Positions 52,361-59,914 of a stretch of 64,000 nt of DNA are shown here, one piece after another. The position numbers and the translations under genes are program-made. The notes beneath the pieces were generated by a model. It made no database searches. It worked only from the letters and a program-made list of their open reading frames with translations, and was not told where the DNA came from. Origin of the DNA: an archaeon (GTDB lineage Archaea; Aenigmatarchaeota; Aenigmatarchaeia; QMZP01; JAFGSV01); assembly GCA_028279705.1 (NCBI GenBank), contig JANQNF010000027.1:1-64000 (forward strand), in the 5' to 3' direction. Each line of letters opens with the position of its first letter. Position 1 is the first letter of the stretch.

Positions 52361-52640
52361 AAGAGAATTTAAAGCCATTGCTCAATCCAAAGGTGGAATG
52401 GGCACATTAGCATTAGGGGAAGACGGTACAGTATTGTATACAGCTTACGATGTGGTGACTGGTAAGACAGTCACTGTATGCCTCTTCTATAATGCAAACA
52501 CCTATTTATCACTTGAGAATGCCTTCTCAAATTTCAGCAATATCATGCACGACCGTGACCAGAAGCCAGATTTAAATCCGGCTGATAAAGACTTTCAGTC
52601 AATCCTCAATGACCTGAAGAAACCAGGCAAACTTCATTAA
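52353..52640 (+). CDS. small protein between RNAPII subunits
   Basis: 95 aa, start overlapping the RNAP1 stop in ATGAGTAA. Beta-rich N-half (GTLALGEDGTVLYTAY, TVTVCLFYNANTYLSL) and acidic C-half. Unknown function. The overlap means it is co-translated with the polymerase subunit and might be an assembly factor. Confidence 0.75.
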   Translation: MSKREFKAIAQSKGGMGTLALGEDGTVLYTAYDVVTGKTVTVCLFYNANTYLSLENAFSNFSNIMHDRDQKPDLNPADKDFQSILNDLKKPGKLH

Positions 52641-52656
52641 TACAAAGGTGAGATAA

Positions 52657-52824
52657 ATGACCGATAAGTATGAGTTATGGACTAAATGGCCAGGCGAAGA
52701 CTGGAAGTTCTTCAAGTCAAGTAATGATATTGAATACTTACGTGCTACCGCTAAACGTGTAGCTAAAAGCTTAGGGATAAGCTGTAAAATTCATGCAGTA
52801 GAACGCTTTGAACAACCATTGTAA
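52657..52824 (+). CDS. small protein between RNAPII subunits (2)
   Basis: 55 aa; ATG 52657 after AAAGGTGAGAT. MTDKYELWTKWPGEDWKFFK, then SNDIEYLRATAKRVAKSLG and VERFEQPL. It resembles small beta-alpha phage proteins that read 'xLWxRxxxxxW' but is not identified. Occupies a small gap before subunit 2. Confidence 0.7.
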   Translation: MTDKYELWTKWPGEDWKFFKSSNDIEYLRATAKRVAKSLGISCKIHAVERFEQPL

Positions 52825-52836
52825 TTAACCTAATGC

Positions 52837-52850
52837 GAGCCAGTAGGCTC
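52837..52850 (+). other. hairpin upstream of RNAP2 start
   Basis: GAGCC-AGTA-GGCTC (5-bp stem) ends about 10 bases before the Shine-Dalgarno AAGGAATA. It could affect translation or processing. The tetraloop makes it unlike the 3-nt promoter hairpins. Confidence 0.45.
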
Positions 52851-52869
52851 AAGACGCAAGGAATATAAA

Positions 52870-54087
52870 ATGCAAACTTTTACCGCTAAACAGTACCTGG
52901 CTATCGATATCGCTAATAACTTTGGTCTGGACAAGAAGACCTGGGATGAGCGTCTGGCATGGTTCGATGAGAACAAAGACAACCTCATGAACCAGTTGGA
53001 AGCAGCAGAGGAACCTGCTCTGTATTATGCAGGTGTTAAAGCCTATGAAGACATGCTGGCTGGTAAGCCTATCGGCTATACCATTGCACTGGATGCTACT
53101 GCATCCGGTCTGCAATTACTGGCATGTCTGACTGGCGACCGTAAGGCTGCTCAGTTGTGTAACGTAGTGAACTACTACGGTAGCGAAGGCAAAGCCCGTC
53201 GCAGTGATGCTTACACCGTTATCTACCGTACTATGCTGGAAGCCGTAGGTCAGTCTTCCCGTGTTAAACGTGATGACTGTAAGCAGGCAGTAATGACTGC
53301 ATTCTACGGCTCAGAAGCTAAGCCTAAAGAAGTGTTCGGTGAAGGTATTCTGTTGAAGACCTTTGAACACGTAATGGAAATTGAAGCACCAGGTCCATGG
53401 GAACTGAACAAGTTCTATCTGCAATGTGGTAACCCGGATGCAACCTCATATTTATGGGTTCTGCCGGACAACTTCCACTGTCAGATTAAGGTAATGGTTG
53501 ACGAAGTACAGACCATTAACTTCATGAACAAGCCATACGATATTACTCGTAAAGTACAAGGTACTGAAGAGAAGACTCGTATGCTCTCTGCTAATACCAC
53601 CCACTCTATTGATGGAATGGTAGTACGTGAGATGCTTCGTCGTTGTAACTACGATGCTGACCTGATTACCTATGTAAAACAGCTTTGCTATGGTGTACAG
53701 GAGTCCAATGTAGCACTGGAAGAAAACTTCGACATGGTAATGGAGTTATGGAACCACTATGAACGTAGTGGCTTCCTGTCCATGCGTATCTGCGACTATC
53801 TGGATGCAGGCTCCATTGCTCTGGTTGACCGTCAGGTCATCCTTGAGATGCTGGAGACTCTGCCTAAGAAATCATTCAAAGTACTGACTGTACATGACTG
53901 TTTCCGTTGCCATCCTAACTATGGAAATGACCTGCGTCGTCAATACAATCAGATTCTGTCTGACATTGCTAAGTCCAATCTGCTGTCATTTATTCTGTCT
54001 CAGGTACTGGGACAAGAGTTCACTGCTGGTAAGCTGGACAATGACATGTGGAAAGATGTCTTAGACGCTGAGTACGCATTAAGCTAA
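52870..54087 (+). CDS. RNA polymerase II subunit 2, catalytic (N4 gp16)
   Basis: 405 aa (N4 gp16 ~404). Palm and fingers of the T7-type polymerase: motif A D75-A-T-A-S-G, motif B R134-x3-K138-x7-Y146-G147, motif C H342-D343 in LTVHDCF. With gp15 it forms the middle polymerase. All catalytic residues are present. It ends at a strong UUCG terminator. Start ATG 52870 is supported by CAAGGAATATAAA. Confidence 0.96.
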   Translation: MQTFTAKQYLAIDIANNFGLDKKTWDERLAWFDENKDNLMNQLEAAEEPALYYAGVKAYEDMLAGKPIGYTIALDATASGLQLLACLTGDRKAAQLCNVVNYYGSEGKARRSDAYTVIYRTMLEAVGQSSRVKRDDCKQAVMTAFYGSEAKPKEVFGEGILLKTFEHVMEIEAPGPWELNKFYLQCGNPDATSYLWVLPDNFHCQIKVMVDEVQTINFMNKPYDITRKVQGTEEKTRMLSANTTHSIDGMVVREMLRRCNYDADLITYVKQLCYGVQESNVALEENFDMVMELWNHYERSGFLSMRICDYLDAGSIALVDRQVILEMLETLPKKSFKVLTVHDCFRCHPNYGNDLRRQYNQILSDIAKSNLLSFILSQVLGQEFTAGKLDNDMWKDVLDAEYALS

Positions 54088-54091
54088 TATG

Positions 54092-54127
54092 AGCCTCATA
54101 CCTTCGGGTATGGGGCTTATTTTTTTC
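54092..54127 (+). terminator. strong intrinsic terminator after RNAPII
   Basis: 11-bp stem from AGCCTCATACC, loop TTCG, GGTATGGGGCT, then TTATTTTTTT. One T-G pair only. Separates RNAPII from the decoration gene. Confidence 0.93.
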
Positions 54128-54144
54128 GAATTGAGGACACAACT

Positions 54145-54969
54145 ATGCCTGAGTTAAAAGTTGCTTTTAACAAAGACACCTATGTAGCTACCGTACTGGA
54201 TGCCAGTGGTAGCATTCCAAGTGGTTCCGTGAACGTAGGTACTTTCGACCATCCTGATGAGACTTACCCTGATAGTTATGTTATCTATCACGGCGTTCGT
54301 GAACTGCTGTATAAGCGTTCCGAAGTTGACCCAACTCAACCAGGCTTCTGGCCTGAGAATATTACCAACATGCAAGCCGTTACCATTGAGAACAAGGCTA
54401 CTGCACGTCTGGTATTGAGTACCTCTCTGCCCCGTGTGGTATCTACCATCGAAGGTGGTAAGGTTACTCTGTCTGTTGTTGCTCTGGGTGGTAAGGCTCC
54501 TCTTACTTATAAGTGGGAGTTCCGTGCACCTAACGCTTCAACCTGGACTGATGTATCAGGACAGACTACTGCTAACCTGGTTCTGGATAACATCGATGCT
54601 GATAAAGCAGGTGAGTATAAAGTCACCGTTACCGATGCTGCCGGAACCAAGGTAGATAGTACTGCTCTGGTGGCTGTGGGTGCTTATCCACCACCAGCAC
54701 TGACAGGTATTAAGGCTACGCCTACTTCCCTGTCTCTGTCCGTGGCTACTGACACTGCTACTGGTAAAACTGTAGCTTTGTCTGCTATCCCTACTGATGC
54801 TGAACTGGGTACGCTGTCTATTAAGACTGCTCCAGACTCTGCTCGTGCTACTGCTACCATTGCTGGCACTACTCTGACTGTTAAGCCAGTGGCTGCTGGT
54901 GCTGCAACTTCTGTTGTAGTAACTAATGGTACTGTTGATGTAACTATCACCATCAACGTTGCAGAGTAA
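54145..54969 (+). CDS. capsid decoration protein with Ig-like domains (N4 gp17)
   Basis: 274 aa; follows gp16 exactly as gp17 follows in N4, where it decorates the head surface. Residues ~1-90 are the capsid-binding part (MPELKVAFNKDTYVATVLD, VIYHGVRELLYKR). Residues ~92-178 are an Ig fold (GGKVTLSVVALGGKAPLTYK, then AGEYKVTVTDAAG). The last ~90 form a Thr/Ala-rich BIG-like domain (SLSLSVATDTATGKTVALSA). Exposed Ig domains may adhere to host surfaces or mucus. It is the only structural gene in the + strand half. Confidence 0.9.
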   Translation: MPELKVAFNKDTYVATVLDASGSIPSGSVNVGTFDHPDETYPDSYVIYHGVRELLYKRSEVDPTQPGFWPENITNMQAVTIENKATARLVLSTSLPRVVSTIEGGKVTLSVVALGGKAPLTYKWEFRAPNASTWTDVSGQTTANLVLDNIDADKAGEYKVTVTDAAGTKVDSTALVAVGAYPPPALTGIKATPTSLSLSVATDTATGKTVALSAIPTDAELGTLSIKTAPDSARATATIAGTTLTVKPVAAGAATSVVVTNGTVDVTITINVAE

Positions 54970-54989
54970 ACTGATAGTTTTGTTTGGCT

Positions 54990-55016
54990 AAAGCCCTCTT
55001 TGTGAGGGCTTTCTTG
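54990..55016 (+). terminator. intrinsic terminator
   Basis: AAAGCCCTC, loop TTTGT, GAGGGCTTT (54990-55012), then CTTG. Ends the decoration gene transcript. Confidence 0.88.
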
Positions 55017-55035
55017 TAACTATAGGAGAGTAAAA

Positions 55036-55353
55036 GTGACTAATAAATTACGTGTATGGCATATCCCGCAAGTACCTATGAAGGCTTTCTTTGTAGAAGT
55101 GGACTCTGTAGCTGAAGGCGTTAAAGTAATGGGTATGCTGGCTGACTATGATGCTTTTCAATATGAAAACAGAATCAAGCCGGATTACTCCAATGTAAAC
55201 GGTCTGCACCTGTGGGATGAATCTCTCACCGAACAAGACCTTAAAGATATGGAACTCACTGATAAGTGGGTAGACTGGTTCTACGAAGACGAGGCAGGTA
55301 ATTACTTTGATGACCCAGAAGAATACCTGGAATGGCTTGCTACGCAATCCTGA
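55036..55353 (+). CDS. putative superinfection-exclusion type protein (GTG start)
   Basis: 105 aa, GTG start after AGGAGAGTAAAA. Line RVWHIPQVPMKAFFVEV, then MLADYDAFQYENRIKPDYSN and L-W-VDWFYEDE matches a small acidic phage protein family sometimes annotated as superinfection exclusion. The annotation is not well proven. Placed between two terminators as a single-gene unit. Confidence 0.75.
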   Translation: MTNKLRVWHIPQVPMKAFFVEVDSVAEGVKVMGMLADYDAFQYENRIKPDYSNVNGLHLWDESLTEQDLKDMELTDKWVDWFYEDEAGNYFDDPEEYLEWLATQS

Positions 55354-55400
55354 TTGCTTTTTTGGGTTGAGTAAACCCATAACATTCCTTTGATATCCTT

Positions 55401-55428
55401 GACCTCCCTAAATGGGAGGTCTTTTTTT
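55401..55428 (+). terminator. intrinsic terminator
   Basis: GACCTCCC, loop TAAAT, GGGAGGTC (55401-55421), then TTTTTTT. A conserved GTTATCTACTTT follows at 55433. Confidence 0.93.
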
Positions 55429-55455
55429 GGTTGTTATCTACTTTGGAAAATAAAT

Positions 55456-55656
55456 ATGAAATTTTCTGATTTAATCTGGGCAATCGTATTTCTGTTATTT
55501 ACTGCCTTTATCTATGGGGTAGTACTGCCTAGTGCAGTGTCTGCTTCAGATAGTATAAGTGTAGTAATTGGATTGATTGTTTCTATTATGTGGCCTGTTA
55601 TGGCAGGTCGTGTTGTTTACCTCATCGTTAAGAAACGGAAGAAGAAACATGCGTAA
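55456..55656 (+). CDS. two-helix membrane protein
   Basis: 66 aa from ATG 55456 (TGGAAAATAAAT upstream; a 22-codon 5' extension runs through the terminator and is unlikely). Segments IWAIVFLLFTAFIYGVVLP and ISVVIGLIVSIMWPVMA, ending in a Lys-rich tail (KKRKKKHA). Unknown function; overlaps the lipoprotein gene. Confidence 0.78.
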   Translation: MKFSDLIWAIVFLLFTAFIYGVVLPSAVSASDSISVVIGLIVSIMWPVMAGRVVYLIVKKRKKKHA

Positions 55657-55951
55657 ATTTATTATGGGTTGTTTACTGGCAATAGTTGCAATGGCTAGTC
55701 TTACTGGCTGTTATCAACGAGTAGAGCCAGGTAATGTAGGTATCATCGTTAACCGTTTAGGTGACGATAAAGGTGTTGACCAACAAGTAAAAGGCGTAGG
55801 CCGTTACTGGATTGGTTGGAATGAAGACCTGTATACATTCCCTACGTTCAAGCAGATGAAGACCTATGACGAGAAGTTTTACTTCCAACTGTCTGATGGT
55901 ATCCCTCGTGAAGAAGTGTCTGATAGTAACTTCTTCTCTTGCTCCTGTTAA
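55649..55951 (+). CDS. lipoprotein resembling the start of a band-7/SPFH protein
   Basis: 100 aa from ATG 55649. Signal peptide RKFIMGCLLAIVAMASLTGC with lipobox, then YQRVEPGNVGIIVN and GRYWIGWNEDLYTFPTFKQ, which is the N-terminal pattern of prohibitin-like phage proteins. These are usually ~250 aa; this one stops early with SDSNFFSCSC. It may be truncated or a reduced form. The next gene starts 11 bases later. Confidence 0.65.
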   Translation: MRKFIMGCLLAIVAMASLTGCYQRVEPGNVGIIVNRLGDDKGVDQQVKGVGRYWIGWNEDLYTFPTFKQMKTYDEKFYFQLSDGIPREEVSDSNFFSCSC

Positions 55952-55962
55952 GGAATGAAATA

Positions 55963-57018
55963 ATGTCAAACATCGACTCGCTTGTCGTATGTAATTCACG
56001 ACAGGCTCGTAAATTTATTATCCGTGCATTACAGGCAGGTAACGTACCTTTCCTGACTTCATCACCCGGTATGGGTAAATCTGCAATGATTCACAGTATT
56101 GCAGATGAGTTTGGCATGAAGCTGATTGACCATCGTCTGTCTACTTCTGCCCCGGAAGACCTGTCTGGTTTGCCACGTTTCCGTGCTGATGGTCGTGCAG
56201 AATTTGCACCGTTTGCAGACTTGTTCCCTCTGGAAGGTGACGAAGTGCCTGAAGGTTATAATGGCTGGATTCTGTTCCTGGATGAGTTCAACTCAGCTAA
56301 GAAAGAGGTAGTTGCTGCTGCATACAAACTGATTCTCGACCGTATGACTGGTCAGAAGAAGCTGCATCCTAAAGTGATGATTGTATGTGCTGGTAACAAA
56401 CAGACTGACCGTGCAATCGTTAACCCGATGGGTACTGCAATGCAGTCTCGTGTTGTGCATCTGGAAATGGAAATCAACTTCGACATCTTTGTTGAAGACG
56501 TAATGATTCCTCAGAAGTGGGATGAACGTTTAGTTGCATTCCTCCATGCTAATACGTCATATCTGCATGACTTCGACCCGGCACACAAGAACAAAACGTT
56601 CTGCTGCCCTCGTACCTGGGACTTCGTTAATGAAGATCTGAAGAACCAGCCTCCTGGTGCTTTGCCTGATGAAGATTCCATCTTCTATGCTGGTCACGTC
56701 ACTGCTGGTAAGGCAACTGAGTTCGTTCAGTTTACTCAGGTATATAACCAACTGGTCACTATTGAGCAGGTGGTTAAAGACCCTAAAGAGGCTCGTTTAC
56801 CGAAAGATAACAACCTCTGCTGGGCAACTGTTACCTATCTGGCTAATAAGACCACGGTAGATAACTTCCCGGATGTAGTTGAGTATATCCAGCGTCTGGA
56901 TAAGATGACTCACCGCATCCTGTACTTCCGTACTGTGCATAAAATTGTACCAGACGTTACTGGCCTCCCTGAATGGCGTAAAGCTGGTGCAGAACTGTCT
57001 CGCTACCTACACGGATAA
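55963..57018 (+). CDS. MoxR-type AAA+ ATPase (N4 gp24)
   Basis: 351 aa; ATG 55963 with TAAGGAAT upstream. Walker A SSPGMGKS (33-40), Walker B FLDEFNS (D107-E108), sensor 1 IVCAGNK, and arginine-rich region NPMGTAMQSRVVHLEM. MoxR ATPases work with VWA proteins as chaperone or remodelling pairs; the VWA partner is the next gene, 3 bases downstream. In N4-like phages this pair is conserved; its target is not known. Confidence 0.92.
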   Translation: MSNIDSLVVCNSRQARKFIIRALQAGNVPFLTSSPGMGKSAMIHSIADEFGMKLIDHRLSTSAPEDLSGLPRFRADGRAEFAPFADLFPLEGDEVPEGYNGWILFLDEFNSAKKEVVAAAYKLILDRMTGQKKLHPKVMIVCAGNKQTDRAIVNPMGTAMQSRVVHLEMEINFDIFVEDVMIPQKWDERLVAFLHANTSYLHDFDPAHKNKTFCCPRTWDFVNEDLKNQPPGALPDEDSIFYAGHVTAGKATEFVQFTQVYNQLVTIEQVVKDPKEARLPKDNNLCWATVTYLANKTTVDNFPDVVEYIQRLDKMTHRILYFRTVHKIVPDVTGLPEWRKAGAELSRYLHG

Positions 57019-57021
57019 AAT

Positions 57022-58194
57022 ATGAACCAGATACCTCAGCACACTTTGACCGACGAGCAACTCATGCGAGAGTATGACCGTACTCAGGCTCAGGCTTTTC
57101 TGGGCAAGAGTGCTGCGTTCTTTGGCTCACTACTGTGTAGTCTCAAATTCTCCTGGCAACGGGAGAATTGCGATACCGCTCAGACCGATGGTACTGAGCT
57201 TCAGTTTAACCCTGACTTCTTTGTCTGGTTAAAGCCTGAAACAAGAAAGACCGTGCTTATGCACGAGCTTTGGCATGTAGGTTATCTGCATGGTGTTCGT
57301 CAGGGTTCCCGTGACCCAGAGTTCTGGAACTATGCCTGCGACATCTACATTAACAACCAGTTAGAAGATGATGGCTACTCCTTTGAGGGAGTAGAGAACT
57401 GCTGGAAAGACCCAAAATATAAAGGTTGGGTCGAAGAGGATATTTACGATGACCTTATGAAGAATCCCCACAAGAAGCCGAAGGCATTGGGGGCATTCGG
57501 AACAGGGTCTGGTGGAGATATGGTTAGCCCCACTTCGGGTTCATCTCCTGCAACTATCGTCAACAACGTAGTACGTGCACTGCAACAGCAAAAACTGGCT
57601 GGTGGCACACTAGCTGGTACTGGTGCAGGACGTATGCAAGAGGTGATTACCCAATTCCTCAAGCCAGTGGTTCCGTGGCAACAAGTCCTGTTCGACTTCT
57701 TCACTGACATTGATGACACCAAGTACACCTGGGCAAGACCTAACCGTCGTTACCCGGATATGTACCTGCCATCTCTGGAAGATGATGAAGGTCGCTTACG
57801 GCATCTGGCCTATTTCGAGGATGTCTCTGGTTCCATTACTAATGCTGACTCTCTGCGTTTTAACTCAGAGGTGGCCTATGTTAAGAGCCAGTTTAATCCG
57901 AAGAAAATGACCCTACTCACTTTCGATACTGTTATTCAGGACGAAATTGATATCACCGAAGAGGATACCTTTGAGGAGATTAAAATTACAGGCCGTGGTG
58001 GTACTTGCCTCAAGCCTGTTCGTGAGTGGATTATCAAGAACAAGCCAACTGCTGCTATCATCTTCTCTGATATGCACGTTGCACCTATGGAAGAACTCCC
58101 GTTTGATATACCTATCATCTGGGTTTGTTTGGGAAACCGACATGCCACCGTGCCTTTCGGTGAAATCTTACATATTGACCCAGGAATGAAATAA
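57022..58194 (+). CDS. VWA-domain protein with zincin-like N-terminus (N4 gp25)
   Basis: 390 aa. N-terminal H81-E82-L-W-H85-x4-H90, an HExxH zinc motif, then a Gly/Ser linker (~155-200). The C-terminal VWA domain has the MIDAS D267-V-S269-G-S271 and GRGGT (Thr ligand), then DMHVAP. This metallopeptidase/VWA fusion is the partner of the MoxR ATPase. It could cleave or remodel a host or phage complex. Stop overlaps next start (TAATG). Confidence 0.9.
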   Translation: MNQIPQHTLTDEQLMREYDRTQAQAFLGKSAAFFGSLLCSLKFSWQRENCDTAQTDGTELQFNPDFFVWLKPETRKTVLMHELWHVGYLHGVRQGSRDPEFWNYACDIYINNQLEDDGYSFEGVENCWKDPKYKGWVEEDIYDDLMKNPHKKPKALGAFGTGSGGDMVSPTSGSSPATIVNNVVRALQQQKLAGGTLAGTGAGRMQEVITQFLKPVVPWQQVLFDFFTDIDDTKYTWARPNRRYPDMYLPSLEDDEGRLRHLAYFEDVSGSITNADSLRFNSEVAYVKSQFNPKKMTLLTFDTVIQDEIDITEEDTFEEIKITGRGGTCLKPVREWIIKNKPTAAIIFSDMHVAPMEELPFDIPIIWVCLGNRHATVPFGEILHIDPGMK

Positions 58195-58700
58195 TGGTTT
58201 TAAACGGGAATGCTCTGTATCGTTCGTCTCAACTGCTGGATGTCCCAGACCGTAAGGTATCCGAGCATGGTGTAAGCTATGGATTGGGTGAAGCTGGTTA
58301 TGATATTCGTATCAAACAAGATATCACCTTCTATCGCTTATTTGGGTTGATTCCAATGGTGAAAATCGTTGATGGAAAACAAGTATCACGCCATCTCGGT
58401 AAGTTCGCATTGGCTTCAGCAATTGAGAAGTTCAACATGTCCCCGTCCTGTGTAGCTATCGTTCACGATAAGTCTACTTGGGCAAGACGTGCATTATCAG
58501 TGTTCAATACCGTAATAGAACCAGGATGGAAAGGGTATCTTACCCTCGAACTGGTCTATCATGGTCGTAAGAAACTGCACATCCCGGCTGGTGCTGGGAT
58601 TGCACAAGTGCTGTTCCATCTGGTTCAAGAACCTGCCCATTACAATGGGAAGTATCAGAACCAGGAAAACCAACCTGTCGCTGCAAGAAGCAGCAAATGA
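58194..58700 (+). CDS. dCTP deaminase/dUTPase-family protein
   Basis: 168 aa. Dcd/Dut fold: AGYDIRI (34-40), HDKSTWARRALSVFNTV, IEPGWKGYLTLE (E119 in the place of the catalytic Glu), IPAGAGIAQVLFH. It should deaminate dCTP or hydrolyse dUTP to feed dTMP synthesis with ThyX nearby. Substrate cannot be fixed from the sequence alone. Ends with a basic tail. Confidence 0.88.
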   Translation: MVLNGNALYRSSQLLDVPDRKVSEHGVSYGLGEAGYDIRIKQDITFYRLFGLIPMVKIVDGKQVSRHLGKFALASAIEKFNMSPSCVAIVHDKSTWARRALSVFNTVIEPGWKGYLTLELVYHGRKKLHIPAGAGIAQVLFHLVQEPAHYNGKYQNQENQPVAARSSK

Positions 58701-58709
58701 GGAATTACC

Positions 58710-58907
58710 ATGTCTGTATTTACTACTAAAGTTGGCGGTGTAAAAGTTACTGTTGTTGCTGCAAACGTTGCGTTTGTACGTGATATCGAAGGTAAAGGCG
58801 AACTGAACTTCGTATCCGGTCTGCAACTGCAAACCGAAGTCGGTTATGACTCTGTACGTCGTAACGTAGCTAAAGCACTGTCAGGGGCTGACGCAGAAGC
58901 TGAATAA
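58710..58907 (+). CDS. small hypothetical protein
   Basis: 65 aa, GAGGAATTACC upstream. Beta-rich start (VGGVKVTVVAANVAFVRD), then a helix ending DAEAE. No family recognised. Ends the ATPase/VWA/deaminase unit before a terminator. Confidence 0.75.
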   Translation: MSVFTTKVGGVKVTVVAANVAFVRDIEGKGELNFVSGLQLQTEVGYDSVRRNVAKALSGADAEAE

Positions 58908-58925
58908 GTAGCAAGTGCTTACCTT

Positions 58926-58952
58926 AATAGCCCTACATTGTAGGGCTATTTG
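58926..58952 (+). terminator. terminator-like hairpin
   Basis: AATAGCCCTA, loop CATTG, TAGGGCTATT (58926-58950), followed by only TGTGG. Strong stem but weak T-tract; probably works together with the next terminator. Confidence 0.7.
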
Positions 58953-58993
58953 TGGAAGTTCCTTCCAGCTCATTGCTTATCCATGCGTAACCC

Positions 58994-59020
58994 AAAGCCC
59001 ACCTAACCGTGGGCTTTTTT
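58994..59020 (+). terminator. intrinsic terminator
   Basis: AAAGCCCAC, loop CTAACC, GTGGGCTTT, then TTT. Second of two terminators within 95 bp. Confidence 0.9.
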
Positions 59021-59036
59021 AATTACAGGAAATATT

Positions 59037-59465
59037 ATGTACACACGTCAATATGGTAAATCTGACCTTAAACGAATATTTCAAGGTATGGATTTCGGTA
59101 AGTTGGAACAAACTGCATTGCAGATTGGAACTGGAATCCACGATTCAATTGTTGTTAGAACACCAACTGCTCGTAATGATGACCAAAAAGACGCATTAGC
59201 TGCAATGATGGCAGCTATGCAGGAAACTCTTACAGGCACATTTGCAAAACAATTATGGGGAGATGAACTTGAGTACATCAATCCGCCTCCTCACCTGAAA
59301 TCTCAGGTAGATAAAATAATTGATAAGTTCTGGGCATATCCAGGTGAGGGACATATGTACCTGTACCTGGAGCAGTTACGCAAGAATCCCGTTACTCGTG
59401 ACCTGTTCAAGAGTAAAAGTACTACCCATCACTTTCCCTGGTATAGAAGAGGAAGCAAATATTAA
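59037..59465 (+). CDS. hypothetical protein
   Basis: 142 aa, start after TTACAGGAAATATT. Begins MYTRQYGKSDLKRIFQGMD. Helical, with an Ala/Met-rich helix (ALAAMMAAMQETLTGTFA) and a Pro/His/Arg C-terminus (HHFPWYRRGSKY). No family recognised. First gene of the ThyX unit. Confidence 0.78.
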   Translation: MYTRQYGKSDLKRIFQGMDFGKLEQTALQIGTGIHDSIVVRTPTARNDDQKDALAAMMAAMQETLTGTFAKQLWGDELEYINPPPHLKSQVDKIIDKFWAYPGEGHMYLYLEQLRKNPVTRDLFKSKSTTHHFPWYRRGSKY

Positions 59466-59467
59466 TA

Positions 59468-59914
59468 ATGCGTATCCCATTCTTAAACAAAAGGAAAAGG
59501 GTTCCAACCCTGTTTCAAAAGGGAATTGAAGACGAGTTCGCTCTTAACCGTAAAGCACAGCAATACATCGTAACTTTGTTCACTGGTGCAAGGGTAGATG
59601 CAGAAATGCAACTTACTTTCATATTTGAACAGCTATTCATCGTGTACAATCTCGCTCTGTTTACCGGCTCCCACGAAGTGAGTGATTGTGCACGAGAAGC
59701 CCTCCGTAAGCTCCGTAGTGAGTTCGAGAGACTACATGCCAGTATTCCATTCATTATGGATGCAGTTGTCTCTATGAACTGCTCAAAAGCTCTGGCAATG
59801 GGTGTACCCATCTTACAAGAACTACCTCGTAGTGAATTTAAGCTGGCCTATGTACAAGCCCGTAAGCTAACGGAATCCAATCAAATCCTAATCTATTTAG
59901 AGAACCTACGATGA
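59468..59914 (+). CDS. hypothetical helical protein
   Basis: 148 aa, 2 bases after the previous stop. Basic N-terminus (MRIPFLNKRKRVPTLFQKG), then helical hydrophobic segments (MQLTFIFEQLFIVYNLALF). Those are amphipathic rather than clear membrane spans. Overlaps ThyX start by 4 bp. Unknown function. Confidence 0.78.
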   Translation: MRIPFLNKRKRVPTLFQKGIEDEFALNRKAQQYIVTLFTGARVDAEMQLTFIFEQLFIVYNLALFTGSHEVSDCAREALRKLRSEFERLHASIPFIMDAVVSMNCSKALAMGVPILQELPRSEFKLAYVQARKLTESNQILIYLENLR

